DNA of 64,000 nt from Primulina eburnea (taxonomy: Eukaryota > Streptophyta > Magnoliopsida > Lamiales > Gesneriaceae). Position 1 is the stretch's first letter. Each line of letters opens with the position of its first letter. The stretch spans positions 1,317,001 through 1,381,000 of the forward strand of contig NC_133109.1 of NCBI RefSeq assembly GCF_022965805.1, given 5' to 3'. Below are positions 10,621 to 23,478 of this stretch, piece after piece. The position numbers and the translations under genes are program-made. Below the pieces are notes generated by a model. The model ran no database searches and was not told the origin of the DNA. It saw only the letters and a program-made list of their open reading frames with translations.

Positions 10621-11271
10621 ATGTCACACATGGGTCATGTATGTGGAAACCTGACTGCAAAATAAACATTATATTTATCTTACGAAATACTTAACTGATA
10701 TTATTACATAAGTTCATTGTAAACATCGCAAGCTCTTTAAATTTTTTTTTTTTTTCAATGTGGGAATATAGGGACATAATAAGAAATGTATATTTTATTC
10801 AATACATATAATTAAATAGTTGTTTACATTAATTTTCCACCCGTTTTTCTAAAAAAAGATTGCTTTTTTATAATTTTTTTTATTCCCAATTGTTTCTTAC
10901 AACTTTGTAATAATATTTTTATGACTATTTTCTTTTTAAGCTGATTCAAATCTTTTTTTTTCTAATCATATCTATAGGCGGTTCTTCACGACTGGAGTGA
11001 TACACAATGCTTAAAAATACTGAAGAGATGCCATGAAGCACTTCCAAATAACGGAAAAATTATCGTTGTGGAGTGTATCCTTTCAGAGACTCCAGGAGAA
11101 GATTTTACTTGTAATTTACAATATTCTGACATGGTTATGCTAGCATATAGTCCCGGTGGGAAGGAGAGGACAGAAAATGAATTTCATGCATTGGCAAAGC
11201 AAGCAGGATTAAAAAAATCTCGAACAGTTTGTTGTGTTCTCCCATTCTCGGTCATGGAGTTTTATAAATAA
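9318..11271 (+). CDS. OMT2: COMT-type phenolic O-methyltransferase
   Basis: Exons are 9318-9721, 9812-10122, 10265-10329 and 10978-11271, giving 357 residues (one extra codon, Tyr309, against OMT1). The same class I SAM-dependent plant OMT fold is expected. The SAM loop LVDVGGGIG (199-207), His264, Glu292 and Glu323 are present. Distinct changes are Trp135 to Leu at the exon 1/2 join, Gly162 to Ile next to the pocket His161, Ser at position 178, and Ala-Val instead of Trp-Ile at 261-262 just before LHDW. Intron 1 uses a weak GC donor (TTTT|GCAAGT, 9722). Intron 3 is expanded by a (TA)n tract and a duplicated segment. No frameshift or stop is seen. It is probably functional, but with a pocket unlike OMT1. 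Confidence 0.87.
10368..10625. repeat. OMT2 intron 3: microsatellites and a 115-bp tandem duplication
   Basis: A (TA)n run at 10370-10404 is followed by two copies of a block starting ATTATTTATTGGCAGCCAAC (10404 and 10519). Each ends in an (AAT)n run, with CACACACACACGCACGCA between them. The other OMT copies have one block. Confidence 0.75.
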
Positions 11272-12188
11272 ATATGTAAAGAAATATTGAGTAGCTAAAG
11301 ATAATTACCGTTTTATAATAAAACTTTAGGCTTGCTATGAAGATTAATGACCTCCCCTTAAATTCATTATGTATTTTGAATCGCATGCATATCGACGATA
11401 AGTTCAATTTGAAGAATAAATTATATTTAGCTTCACCTAATGCTCGCCAATTGTTTATTTATGAAATATATTAAAACCAATATCTTTTTACTTTCCTAAT
11501 AACAAAAATAATGTAAACAAAAATAATGACTAATTTCAACTGCATATATAACTTACAATCGGATTTAGATACATATATACACTGGATATTAATCACTTCA
11601 CATTGTAAAGTATGATAAGATCATTACAAATATCACATAAAAATAGATAAATATCAATATGTACACATATATTTAACTAGATTTGATATAATACGAACAC
11701 AAAATCAAATAATATATACATATGTATAATAAAAGATAATATATTTATGAAATTGGTTTACTTAATATTTTTTCTGCAAAACTTTGAACCAAACTAATTT
11801 TTTGATTCGGTGAATTTTATATAATGTGATCGATTATATATCAAACCGATTTGGATTGGTTTGATTTCTGCTTATCCATACTTTAAAAATAAACAATATT
11901 TTTAGCAAATGGCATATCTATGTGCGTTATATATAACATAACATGTATGACATAATTTTTTAACATATAATAATTAAGTGGGCAATATAAGAATATGAAA
12001 TGTAATTCCTAGGAAGATTTGCTACCTTTGAGTATGAAAAATGAACAAACAAATATTTACCGACCAAAATTTTTTCTAAAAATAAAATAAAATTTATCGA
12101 TCTTTAAAAATTCAAAAATATATGAGCAAGTATAAAATAAAAAATCTGAAAAAGTATCAAACAAAATGAAAATCTTAAATGTAACCGT
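11272..12188. other. OMT2 downstream flank
   Basis: This stretch has no gene. It is co-linear with 36400-37397 downstream of OMT3, including blocks near TCGCATGCATATCGACGATA. It ends at the B-family LTR. The minus-strand 121-residue ORF at 12057-12422 spans this boundary and is not credible. Confidence 0.6.
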
Positions 12189-13180
12189 TGGTTTGAGAAA
12201 CACAAGTAATCTTGATTTTGGTGATAACAAATTTGTTATTTGACCTTTTAGCATATTACTCAAGTGTGAAGTTGTTAGCTCAGTTGGGAAACTGAAATTT
12301 GAAATCAACAAAGATAAAATCTGGCTAGCTGCAGTATTTTTTGATGTTATCTCACAGCTCAATGATGAAAATGACAAACCACTAAAACGACCGAATAGAA
12401 AACTCAATTTTCCACAAGTCATATTTCACAAAATCTAAGTAAGTTCGGATATTATCAAGGAGAAATATTAGTCGTAAGATCGAGCTGACAGAAACAGAAA
12501 CAATAATCAGCTCAGTCTGACCAGTTATGGTATATCAGTAATATCTCTAAGCTCAGTTATTCAAATGGAACTATTCAGTATGAGTTATGAAGATAAGAAA
12601 ATGAATAAAAATCATCTTAACAAGTCAAAGTATTAAAAAAAGATGATAAAATCATAATGAATTTGATGATTCTGCACTGAATAAAGAACATGTTCTAGAT
12701 TACTAACTGTATGATCTGTTGTGAATATCTATCTCCTAAGAACTTGAAATTGTGTGATTTTTGATCCATGGAAAGCTAAGAGAAATGCTATAACTTTTAT
12801 GTTTATCACTTTGTCCAAAAATCGATGAAGCAAGAGTTTTATTCAAAAGAACAGAACATCTCGACTTAATCATCTTGACTTGGTTCAGCTCAAGTCAGAG
12901 CAAAGAGATCGGACTAGGTCACACCAAGCTAATCTGATGGTATATCAGATCAGACCATCAACAACCTAGTTTCGCAAAATGGCCACGAATTTGACTGTTG
13001 CAAAATCTGAATCTATACACAACAATTCCAAACGGTCATATTCTTTTATCTAAAAGTGAGGCCGTGAATACAACATATTGGAGATCAAATACAAGTTTTG
13101 GAATAAGATTCAAATCATGGGCATACTGCATGAAAAAATTAGCTAAAATGAAAGCAAACACAATTGTGACTATACATTTG

Positions 13181-13229
<49 letters not shown>

Positions 13230-15025
13230 ATATAAAATTCCTCACACACAATCACTAACACGTACACATGAGAGTGGAGCATCAAAGTTTTGACGAATGA
13301 ATCTTAACAAAAAGACATTAAAGATTGTATTTGTAGTCTTGACACAAAAAACGTTAAATATCATGCGGATTATGAGTTTACGACCTGCAATCGAGTGTGC
13401 TAAGAGTTTTAATTAAACAATAGATAAGTCTTAAGTTGAAATGTGTTTGTATAAAGAGTTGTATTGACGTGTATTTTCTGCTCACAACCGCACGGTTGTC
13501 AAGTTTTGATATAAGAGAATAAATCATCGTTTCCACGAGGAGTGTATATATAAAAATATATCAATGCTTGTAGTTAAAATAACCACGACTTTATCTAGAA
13601 AATAAATTAAAGGTTTGGTTTACTGAAAATGAATTAATTGTAAATAAATAGTAATCGAATAACCGAATTGAGAAAATATCAATGATAGAAATATCTAGAG
13701 GAGCGATTTCAATTAGTTTTCACGATAAATATTCCCGATTGACTTTATATTCATGAATTCCATTCATTCAATAGCCAAGAACATTTAATTATTTTATTTC
13801 CCTTTCCCAAGTGACGAATAAATTGTATCATTCAAACTTAGAATCAATCATTCCTAAAAAAATATAAGTTTAAATGATATATGCAAACGATGATCTTACT
13901 TAGGCCTCGCTAATGTTATATGCCTTCCGAACAATATAATCATTTAACGATGTGTCTCTAATGATCCATAATTCTAGTCCCTCTCCCGAGTTGTAGAATT
14001 ATTAAGATAACAAACAATTTACGGCTGGTAAATTGAAATCGATAAGGACTAGGAAACACATTTAAACCAAAAGGAATTCAATTATATAAACAACTAAGTC
14101 AAAATTATCGTGTCAACAAAGCTACATCGTCCTCTAGAACTGAAAATGTAGTGCATAATGAATAAAAAAACAAAGCATGTTTGAAGATTTAGACATCTCA
14201 ACAAATGAATTAAAAAGGGCGAAAGATTAGATAATAAATCAGAAGTGTCGTCTTTGTCCCCAGATTCGTCGTTGAGATCAATCATCGCGTTCCAATTTGT
14301 CTCCAACGTGTGCTCTCGTCTCTCATGTCTTTTCTTTCCCAAAAATGGGTTGCCCTCTCCCTGAAACCGTATTCTTCTTTTTATCCTTCTCTCGAGCCCG
14401 TCAAATAAAGCCTAGTTCTCCATTTTTCGCGTATGTTAGCGCCGCGATGCTGCCTGTTTGTGAAGTCTAGGGGTAGAGCCGCATAGCTTGAAGTGTAGCG
14501 CCTAGGCCCTTGTGGTTCAGTGATCCTGGCGTTGCGGCGCTAGGTTGTAGCACCTAGGCACTTTCCCTTCAACACTCCTGACGTTGCGGCGTTGCATATA
14601 TGGTGCCTAGGCTCTTTTTTTTACCCCTTCAAGCCTTAGCTCTGTGGCGCTTCTTCCTTGGCTCTGCGGCGCTTTGATGGAACATCTCATGTTCGAAATC
14701 TTGATTTTGATGTTAAAAAAACTTGTTATTTTATTTCTAATGAATTTACCTAAGTGCGCAGAAGCTGAAACTGATCAAGATTCGAACTGATCAGTTATCA
14801 AGCCAAAACTGAAGCTATCGAGATGCAAAAATGAAAGCGCCAACTGATTGCCCAAACCGAATCAATTCAACTGATATATCAAAGACCATTTCTACTGATT
14901 TTTCAGCTGATAGGTGGTTCAGCAGAAGACCTTCAAAAGCACGGCCAGCTGACTAAGAGCTCAACTGATGAAGAGCCCAGCTGACCAGTTCAACTGAAGC
15001 AGTGAAATAATTTCAACTGATGAGC

Positions 15026-16416
15026 TGATAGAATGGTTCAGGAACCTTTGAGGGTGCTTCAAACACAATATTCTCAATGAGCTGCAATAGTTCGTGTTCT
15101 AAGCATGTAAACACCTATGAATTATATCGAGTTTAGTTTTAAACAAAGCGGAAAATACTCGAAATGATCCTTCGTTAAGAAAGATAATCAATTTTATAAC
15201 TTGTGCAACTGAATAACTGAAAATTACATGAGATCAGTTCTAGCTTATATCAGTTCTATTCAGCTGAACCGATCAAATTAGTTAAGAACAAAAACAAGCA
15301 ATTAAACATAAATAACACAAGATATGTTTATGGATGTTCGGAGACTTCAACTGCTCCTACGTCACCGCTTCTACCTCCTAGGGTAGGATATACCAGAAGA
15401 CTTTGATTTATACAACAGCGTGTATAAACCCACTCAGATTAGGACTTACCCTACTGCCTAATTGAACTCCTAGCCTAGACTGAAAGCAACACCTTCCAGC
15501 CAACACTTTTTTAACGTTTGTGAGTCAAAGACTACATATACAAGTTTAATGTCTTTGTGAAAGACTCATTCAACTGATCTTTTAAGCTCTCCTCTATGAT
15601 ATATTTGAGTGATAGTGTGTGAGTGTGTGAGAACTGAACAATTAATACAACGGGAAGATGTTCTCACACACTGAGGGAAAAAAGCTTCTAAAAAGCTGAT
15701 ATAACTTTGGAGTGTTTCCTCGACTAGGCTGATTGCTTCCTTGTAATTTGATATGCAATATGTGTGCCCTCAATTTCTCTCTTGTTCATGCCCTTTTCTT
15801 TTCTCACTTATCTTCATCTTCTATTTATAGGCGGGAAGTTTGATCGTACAGTGAGACTCAATTATTGTATATGTTACATTTTGAATCTGCTCCTCGAAAT
15901 ATATCTGTACTTTCCGAAAGCCATTCTTGAACGTTTTGGTTTTAAACATTGCTGCAACGTCTATATTGTCCTTTTACTAGACAATAACTTTAGTACCTTT
16001 GTACACAGCTGGATTCCTTTAAATAAGTTTTTCGTGTTCTACAACTTATTAACTGATGCTCTGAATTGGTCATCTGAATTGATTTTCAGTTGGGCCGGTG
16101 AAATCAGTTGACTCATCAGTTGAACTGATTTCACTCTTCCAGTTGAACTGGTCATCTGAGATCTTCATCATCTGGTCAGGCTTCTCAAGGTCTTCTATTA
16201 AACTACCTATCAGCTGGACAATCAGTTGAAATGGTTTACGATTCATCAGTTGAACTGGTTTAGTTCGATTAATCAGTTTGTACTTTCAGTTTGCATTCTT
16301 CGATAGATTCAGTTACGTTCAGCTAATTGCACACTTAGGTAAGTTCATTAGTAACAAATAACAAGTTTTGTTAACATAAAAATCAAGTAAGATTGCTAAC
16401 ATGAAATGTTCAAAGA
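15026..16416 (-). mobile_element. Solo LTR of family A inserted into the A 5' LTR, opposite orientation
   Basis: Read on the minus strand it matches the A LTR from its start (GAAATGTTC complement near 16404-16412) to its end (TGAGGGTGCTTCAAACAC near 15048-15064). The flanks TGAGC (15021-15025) and CGAGT (16417-16421) each differ by one C-to-T from CGAGC in the intact LTR at the same site. The ORF at 15764-16111 lies inside and is not a gene. Confidence 0.7.
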
Positions 16417-17432
16417 CGAGTCAACTGATTTCACAAAACCAATTCAAGATCAGTTCAACTGGCCAGTTCAGAACATCAGTTAAGAATCAATCAGTTTGTA
16501 GAACATGACAAGCTTATTCAAATGGAATCCAGCTGTGCGCATTGAGGAAAAGCTTTTGTCCAGTCAAAGGAAAATAATAGACGTTGCAGCAGTGCTTAAA
16601 GCCAAAACATTTCAAAATGGCTATCGGAAAATACAAATATATTTCAAGGAACATATTCAAATTGCAACGAACATATTTCATGAGTCTTGGTGTACGGTAT
16701 CATCGCCTCCATAAATACAAGACCAAGATAATCAATATAAAAGAGGGTGTGGAAAAATAAGAGTGTGTGAAGATCACAAGAAGAAGGGCAGGCATACTGC
16801 ACATCAGCTTACAAGAGGCAATCGGCACAGATTTGAGGGAACACTTCAAAGTGTTATCAGCTTAGATTAGAAGCACAATTCCCTTAGTGTGTGAAAACAC
16901 TGTCATGTTGTATTCATAGATCAGTTCTCACACACGCACACATATAATCAGTCACATATACGGAGAGTTGAGCTTATTGAATAGTTTAGTGAGTCTTGCA
17001 CAGAGACGTTAAACTTGTGTATGTAGTCTTTGACACATAGACGTTAAACAAGTGTTGGCTGGAAGGTTTTGCCATCAGTCTAGGCTAGGAGTTCAGTTAG
17101 ACAGTAGGGTAAGTCCTAAGCTGAATGAGTTTGTACAAAGCTTTGTATAAATCAAATTCTTCTAGTGGATCCTACCCCAGGTGGTAGAAGGGGTGACGTA
17201 AGAGGAGTTGAAGTCTCTGAACATCAATAAACATATCTTGTGTGCGTAACTGTTTAACTATTGTTTTCAAACCGATTTGATCACTTCGAGCTGTTATCAG
17301 TGCAGTTTTCACCATAACTGAACTGATATATACAAGAACGGATCCCTCTTATATCAGTTAATCAGTCTACACAAGTTAAAAGCTTTAAACTACTTAGCTT
17401 TCTTAAAGAAGGATTAATTCGAGTATTTTCCG

Positions 17433-20400
17433 TGTAAAGGCCCGTATTTCGTATTCATAATTTTGCGGAATTATTAAATTTTTCTAAATAAATAATTATC
17501 TTGTCTTATTTAATTAAAATAAACGTGTAAATAATTTTAACTTTAAAATAACAGCGGAAGCAAATATTGTTTTCAACCAACAATTTAAAAATAATCCAAC
17601 GTAAACATCACTTAAAAATAATCCAACGTATCAATTTAAAAATAATCCAACGTATTAAAACTGATTTTGAATAATAAAAAGTGCATAAATTAAATCATGA
17701 GGTCCTCGGGTTTACTACTGCTGTCCCAAGATCGCTCACTGGTCTCCGCCCGCGGTCTCGACCTCGTCAATACCTACAACAATCAAGTCTAGTGAGTCTA
17801 AAGACTCAACATGTATATATCGTGAATAACATGTAAATATATCGTAAAATCGCGTGCAACTTAAAAATAAAGTATCGTAAGGCGTACGGTGAAAATCGTA
17901 TCATGAATAATTATAACTACGTGCATATCTGAAAATCATACGTAAAAGCTTTGCTCCAAAGAGCTCTGTCATAACATGTCATAATTTTCTGTAGAGATAA
18001 TGTTTCTAAGCAAGTGGCCCATAACATAGCGTAAGCGCCTGATCAGACTAAACCACAGTATACTGGGCGGTAGAGATCAATCACAGCCCCTGGACTGGAT
18101 GTCCGTACCCATACATAATCATAAACCGGTCGTAAGTCACCGGGCGGAGAGGTCCTCGGTTGCGCCTACCGACTTCCAAACCCATAAGCATAAGGTGGCC
18201 ACAAGACATATCGCATATATCTCAAAATAAACATTTTATATTTTTATGCACGTAATATAATTATAACCTTATTTTACCGGATGAGTTGGATCACTCCCAG
18301 GCTTGCTGCGACTTTCTAATATGGGACACATGCAATAAATCTTAATTTGACAAAAATTTAACAATGGAACCAAAAACGAGACGATTCGGACCAACAACTT
18401 GATTTTTAACCATGGCTTCGTACCAACCCGAACCAACATTAAACCGACGTTTAACCATGATTAAAATACCACAAACATACTGAAAAATATGCATAATAAG
18501 TGTAAAACACGAAAATAGGTGAAAGGAGTCGAAAAACATAAAACGCTCTTTCGAGAGTCATTTTGGCACCTTTCGCCGTAAATTCTCGTACGACCTCTAA
18601 ACTCGACCAAATCACGAACGGCCAAAAACATGACCTTCCTAACTCATTGAGGTACTGTCCAGTCCAAGGCCATGGGCTAAAAGCCAACCAAGGACTCAAA
18701 CAACACCAAAAACCGTGACCCAAGTTGCTGTCAAAAATCAGAAAAATACAGCAGTGGCTATGTTGCTTGCTTGGGTTCAAACTCTGAAATATTTTGACAC
18801 TTGGCTTGAACCATCAACCCTAGAATCTTACCAACATCCTAAGGCATGGCTTGGACCATGGTTAAGGGCTAAATGCCAACCATAAACCGAGCCAACACCT
18901 AGGACAATGCATCATACTAGCCGAGAAATACAGCATGCCTTGTCTTGAGATGAATTAACTTGTTTTACTGTCTTGGGTCGTTCCAATGGCAATTTGATCA
19001 ACCATGGCTCGACCTAGACATGATGGAGTGTTGTATAAACCATGGCTATGGGCTAGAAGCCAACCATAATCCAAATAAAACACCCAAAACCGAAAGTGTG
19101 CTCATGCAGAATTTTGAAGAAACATAATGCAGCTGTATTGTTTTGATGAAATTATGATGGACCCATGAACCAAACTTGGAAAGGACTCCTTAGCCACATC
19201 CTAAACATGCTAAGGGAGGTTCTAACCATGGCTACAGTCCCTAGGACAGCCATGATTCAAACTCTCATCCCAAGCAACCACATAACACAATTTTGACACA
19301 AAATCTGCAACTTAATGGGATTGTTGCTGTCAATTCTTTATACTGGGTGTATGGACTTAACAAATGGACTAGCAACACCCTAACACCCTCTGAAGCATGC
19401 CTATATGCAGCCATGATAGCCTGGAACCGAAGCACCCACCTGGATTCAGCAAAACTCAGCAACCATGAATAACAAAAACAATATGGCCGAGGGGCCTGTA
19501 CAGAATTTCCTTAAAACCATTTACTTGCTGTCATTTTCGGTTTGTCTCATGAATCTTGATAATATACTTATTTAAATATCTAATATGACTTGATTGAAGA
19601 GCAAAGAAACAACATGTACATGCCTGGAATTTGTTTTGAAGAAAAACAAATCAAAACGACAATACGACGCGACGGGATCGGAGTTGAGGATTCTTTTCTT
19701 TCTTAATTTTCCTACTGCTGTTCTTACGATTTTCTCAGCTGATTCTTCTGATAATTTTCGAGCATATGGATGTAGGAAATGTAGGTAATGAAGGTGAATG
19801 ATATAGGAGATGTTAAAGGTGCTATAATATGCATTTAGTTTGGGAGTTACAAGTCAAGAATTTGAATGGGTTTGCATTGGTTCCCATTCCTTTGTTGTAT
19901 CTGTTCTTATTCTTTTACTTCACAATTCAGTAGCCTTTCTTCTGGTATTTTCGAGTATATGGGATGAATAAATGTTATGTAATGGAGGTGTTAAAGGTAC
20001 CATAATATTTGGGAGGTTACAAGTGAATGCTTTGAATTAAATTTGAAATGCTTTCTTGTTGCCGTTGGGTATTGCTTCGAATCCTTGCTGCATCTTCTAG
20101 TTAATTTGCTAGGTAATTAGTTGAGGAAAATGAGGTGTCATATTTTTTTTTTAATTAGTGAATAAAAATCTGGGAAATGAATACCCCATGAAGTGCAATT
20201 AGAAATGGTTTGAATGGATAGTTATCAACCTTTGAAATATTTTAAATGTTGGACCCAAAATTATTATTACTAATTTGCATGGTATTTTATTGTTTAAATC
20301 TTGTATTTTAATTGCTTAAAGTTTAGCACCCTCGTTATATATTTTAGTAAATTTACACATTAATTTATAATAAACTCTTGCATGGCATTATATGGTTTAA

Positions 20401-20851
20401 AATTTAAGTATTTAAATGCTATGTTTAATTTCTTGAATATATTATTACTAGATTAATTCACCTTCATTTGTTCACATATTTTAATTTAAGCTTTAACTAA
20501 ATAATGAACCTAAAAGAATTTATTTAACAACTTAGCTCTAATTAATTTAATAAATCCTAAAACATTCTTTTTCTTTAAATTAAATTATTCCTTGACTTAA
20601 ATTAAATTTAGGTATATTTTCTTATTATTAATCTTATCTTTAATCTCAAAACTCCGGCCCGGCCTCGCGTATTTAACTGAAAAGATAAAACTAAACTTTT
20701 GCATTTAAAATAAATAGTTATGACTTATCAAATATCAAAAATGAATTAGACTCTTCATATATATATATATATATATATATAAATCATTTTTAAATTTAAA
20801 TAGTAATAATTATGCATGGCTTATACGTAGTCTGATTTTCGGGTCGTTACA
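17433..20851 (-). mobile_element. Element E, 3' LTR (LARD-like retroelement)
   Basis: This 3419-bp LTR reads TGTAACGACCCG...GGGCCTTTACA on the minus strand. It is a near-identical partner of 23479-26929, with roughly two dozen substitutions visible by eye. Left target duplication TTCCG is at 17428-17432. The polypurine-like tract is the complement of ATCTTCCCCCCTT at 20852-20864. Three ORFs of 65-109 residues on the minus strand are repeated in both LTRs and look like chance frames. Confidence 0.88.
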
Positions 20852-23478
20852 ATCTTCCCCCCTTATATTGAATTTCGTCCCCGAAATTCGCTAATCCTCG
20901 ATAATCAAAAAGTTTATATTCTTAATTCTATTATCCCAGCAATCCACGCTACCGTTGCGCTACTCTGATAAAAATTAAGTCCTAGGCTGTCTGTACGTTT
21001 CTTCAATCCTAATTAGATTGCCTATCAAAAATCTCGTTTGCGAATCGCAACTTAAAACGACTTATGGTAACTTAGCTTTACTTTACTAGGACCTCGAATT
21101 CTGACTTTTCTCACCGTTCCCAATATTAAAATTGGTGGTTCAAACTTATCATATCTTACCTTCCTTATACTATACCCGTAATGTTCAACGACATTTTACA
21201 TTAGTATATACACAGTTCAACTTAAAGACTCTTAGCACCAAAGGTTACTGATCAACTTCTATCATCGGCAATATACTTAAAAGTTAAACATTATCTTAAC
21301 TCCATAATAATATTAGCCCAATATCCTTGAATCGAATCATTATCTTACGACCCAACCTTACGTAATTTAACTATTTACAAGTACATCCCAATTACAAAAT
21401 TGTTGCAAATCTTAAATCTCGAATAACGTTAACCCATAAAACCCAATTATACAAGATCGACCTTCTACCAATATTTTAAAGCCCTTCAAGTCCCAATTAT
21501 ATGTTTAAACTATTATCTTCCCAATTACCATATAGTTGAGGCCTAAGACTCTGGATTTTCCTCATTGAAACAAATGTCGCATTCTTAAGTATCATCAATG
21601 CTTAATTAAGTCTAGTATATAAAACTTAATAAGTTATCTCATGTTAGCGATAAACTTACTCTAATAATTCAACTTCGCTCATATCACCCATAGAGTTCTA
21701 AAATTCCCATATCAAGATTTCGGATTTCTTACTCAATTAAAATCTTAATGTTAGTTCATTGATACTCTATGTTGAACGCCTCTAATTCTCTTTTTGTTTT
21801 TATTTCACCCAAAACTTATGTATGAACACCTATCTTATAAATCTTGAAATTCAAGCTTATGCAACCCAAATAATATTAGATAGTATAACTCCAGCCCACA
21901 TATCCGCTTAGTCCCAAATTTCTTAATGACTTTAAAAATTCCTCAAGATAACGTGTTTAATTCAATTCTTACATGTGTCTATCGAGTAACCTAACCATCC
22001 ATCATGCTCAACTTTCTAGAAAAATCAAATTCCCCCAAAGTATAATTCTAACTGTTAAGATCCTGGTTAAAACTTACGACACGTCAAACTTAAATTCCCA
22101 AAAATTCGCTAACTCAATGTTTACTCTTATAACTTAACTAACTGATCAACTTTCCCTTAAATCGTCAACATGTTAAATTCTTAATTTGCCACAACATTAT
22201 TTCACAAATGCTCAAATTTTCAATCCCGAGATTGGTCCTTCCTACAATGTCCTTGATTACCATTCATTATAACATTATAACCCAGATATCTAAATGTTCT
22301 AAATATCCTTCAAGCCCAAATCTCCTAAAATTCCTATCATTTAAACCATTCAATTCTCACTTACTGCTAAACTAGTCCCCCAAATCTCTTAAGATAACAA
22401 CATAAATTCTTAATTTCTTCGAAAATTATCAAATCTTTCCTTAATTTCGAAAATTCCATAGTTACCCATAGATTCTTGGCGTTCTCAATTTCAGTTTATA
22501 GGTTTCCCGTATCATAAGGTTCAATAACCTTAAGTTTAATAAACCCAAGAATTTAATTTCCATAACCCGTCTTACATTTTTATAAATACTTAAAATCTCA
22601 AGTGTTCCTCAAAAGTTCGTAATTAAATCCTCAAAATTTTTGGACTCTGCAATTCGGCCCTTAAAGTTCTCAAAATTTATATTTTTGGTCTTACAACTCT
22701 AAGAAATTTGCGTTATTGTCCCCATAACATTTTTCGATTTAACCCCATTAACCTTAAAATTCTCGAACTAAAAAGTATACATCTCAAAATTTGGTAAATT
22801 CGAGAATAATCCCTTAGAATTTTATTTTTGCACTTAGATCCTCCAATTATTAGTTATTACAATTAGGTCCCTAGAATTCTCACTTCATGCAATTTCATCT
22901 TTAAATCTAACTAGGTAGAGCATGTATCCTGAATAAATTCTCATAATTAATCTTACATTTCCATAGGTACTTAAAATTCTCAAATTATACATTTATAATC
23001 CTAAAGATTGTCGTCGTCTTCGATTCGTTATTGCTTATATGAAATCCTCAAAAATTTACTCGACTAGCAACCAAGAACCATTAATAATTTCTTAGAAATT
23101 CTACAAGTCTCAAAAGCATTCATAATTTTCAAGATTAACTTATAACCCATAAGGAGGACATCAACACTACTGACCTAAAAATTAATATAGTCAAATCATT
23201 TTCAACCTCTCCTAAAGACCAATGTCCGAATTTTTAGACATGTCCAATTCCAAACGTACCCAACATGCATAATTCCATAATTTTTTTTTATTTAAATAAA
23301 CACTGAACAATTAAAATCTGAACGTAAAAACATTTCATGAAAACATGCTGTTAAAATAATTCATGCTTTAAATAAAATGCGTAAATGTAAAACTTACAGA
23401 CCGAAGACGTGACTTCATGAGCTTCTCGAGAGCAGTAGTAGTACAACCCTTTACAAGAACATAGGCTCTGATACCAAC
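20852..23478 (-). mobile_element. Element E internal region, non-coding
   Basis: This 2.6-kb stretch has no ORF of 60 residues or more in any frame and no visible gag or pol motif. The plus strand is strongly G-poor and rich in A, C and T, with many degenerate CTCAAAATTT-like blocks. The primer site is at the right end: read on the minus strand GTTGGTATCAGAGCC (about 23464-23478) matches the plant initiator tRNA-Met primer site. It must depend on proteins supplied in trans. Confidence 0.8.

Noticed and set aside
12057..12422. 121-residue minus-strand ORF
   Set aside because: It spans the border between OMT2 flank and the B LTR, with AT-driven composition and no counterpart at the related OMT3 flank.
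15764..16111. 115-residue plus-strand ORF with hydrophobic stretches
   Set aside because: It lies inside the antisense solo A LTR. The intact A LTR has no equivalent frame.
18451..18780. 109-residue minus ORF repeated at 24497-24826
   Set aside because: Both lie at the same place in the two LTRs of element E. Repetition comes from the LTR pair and no domain is seen.
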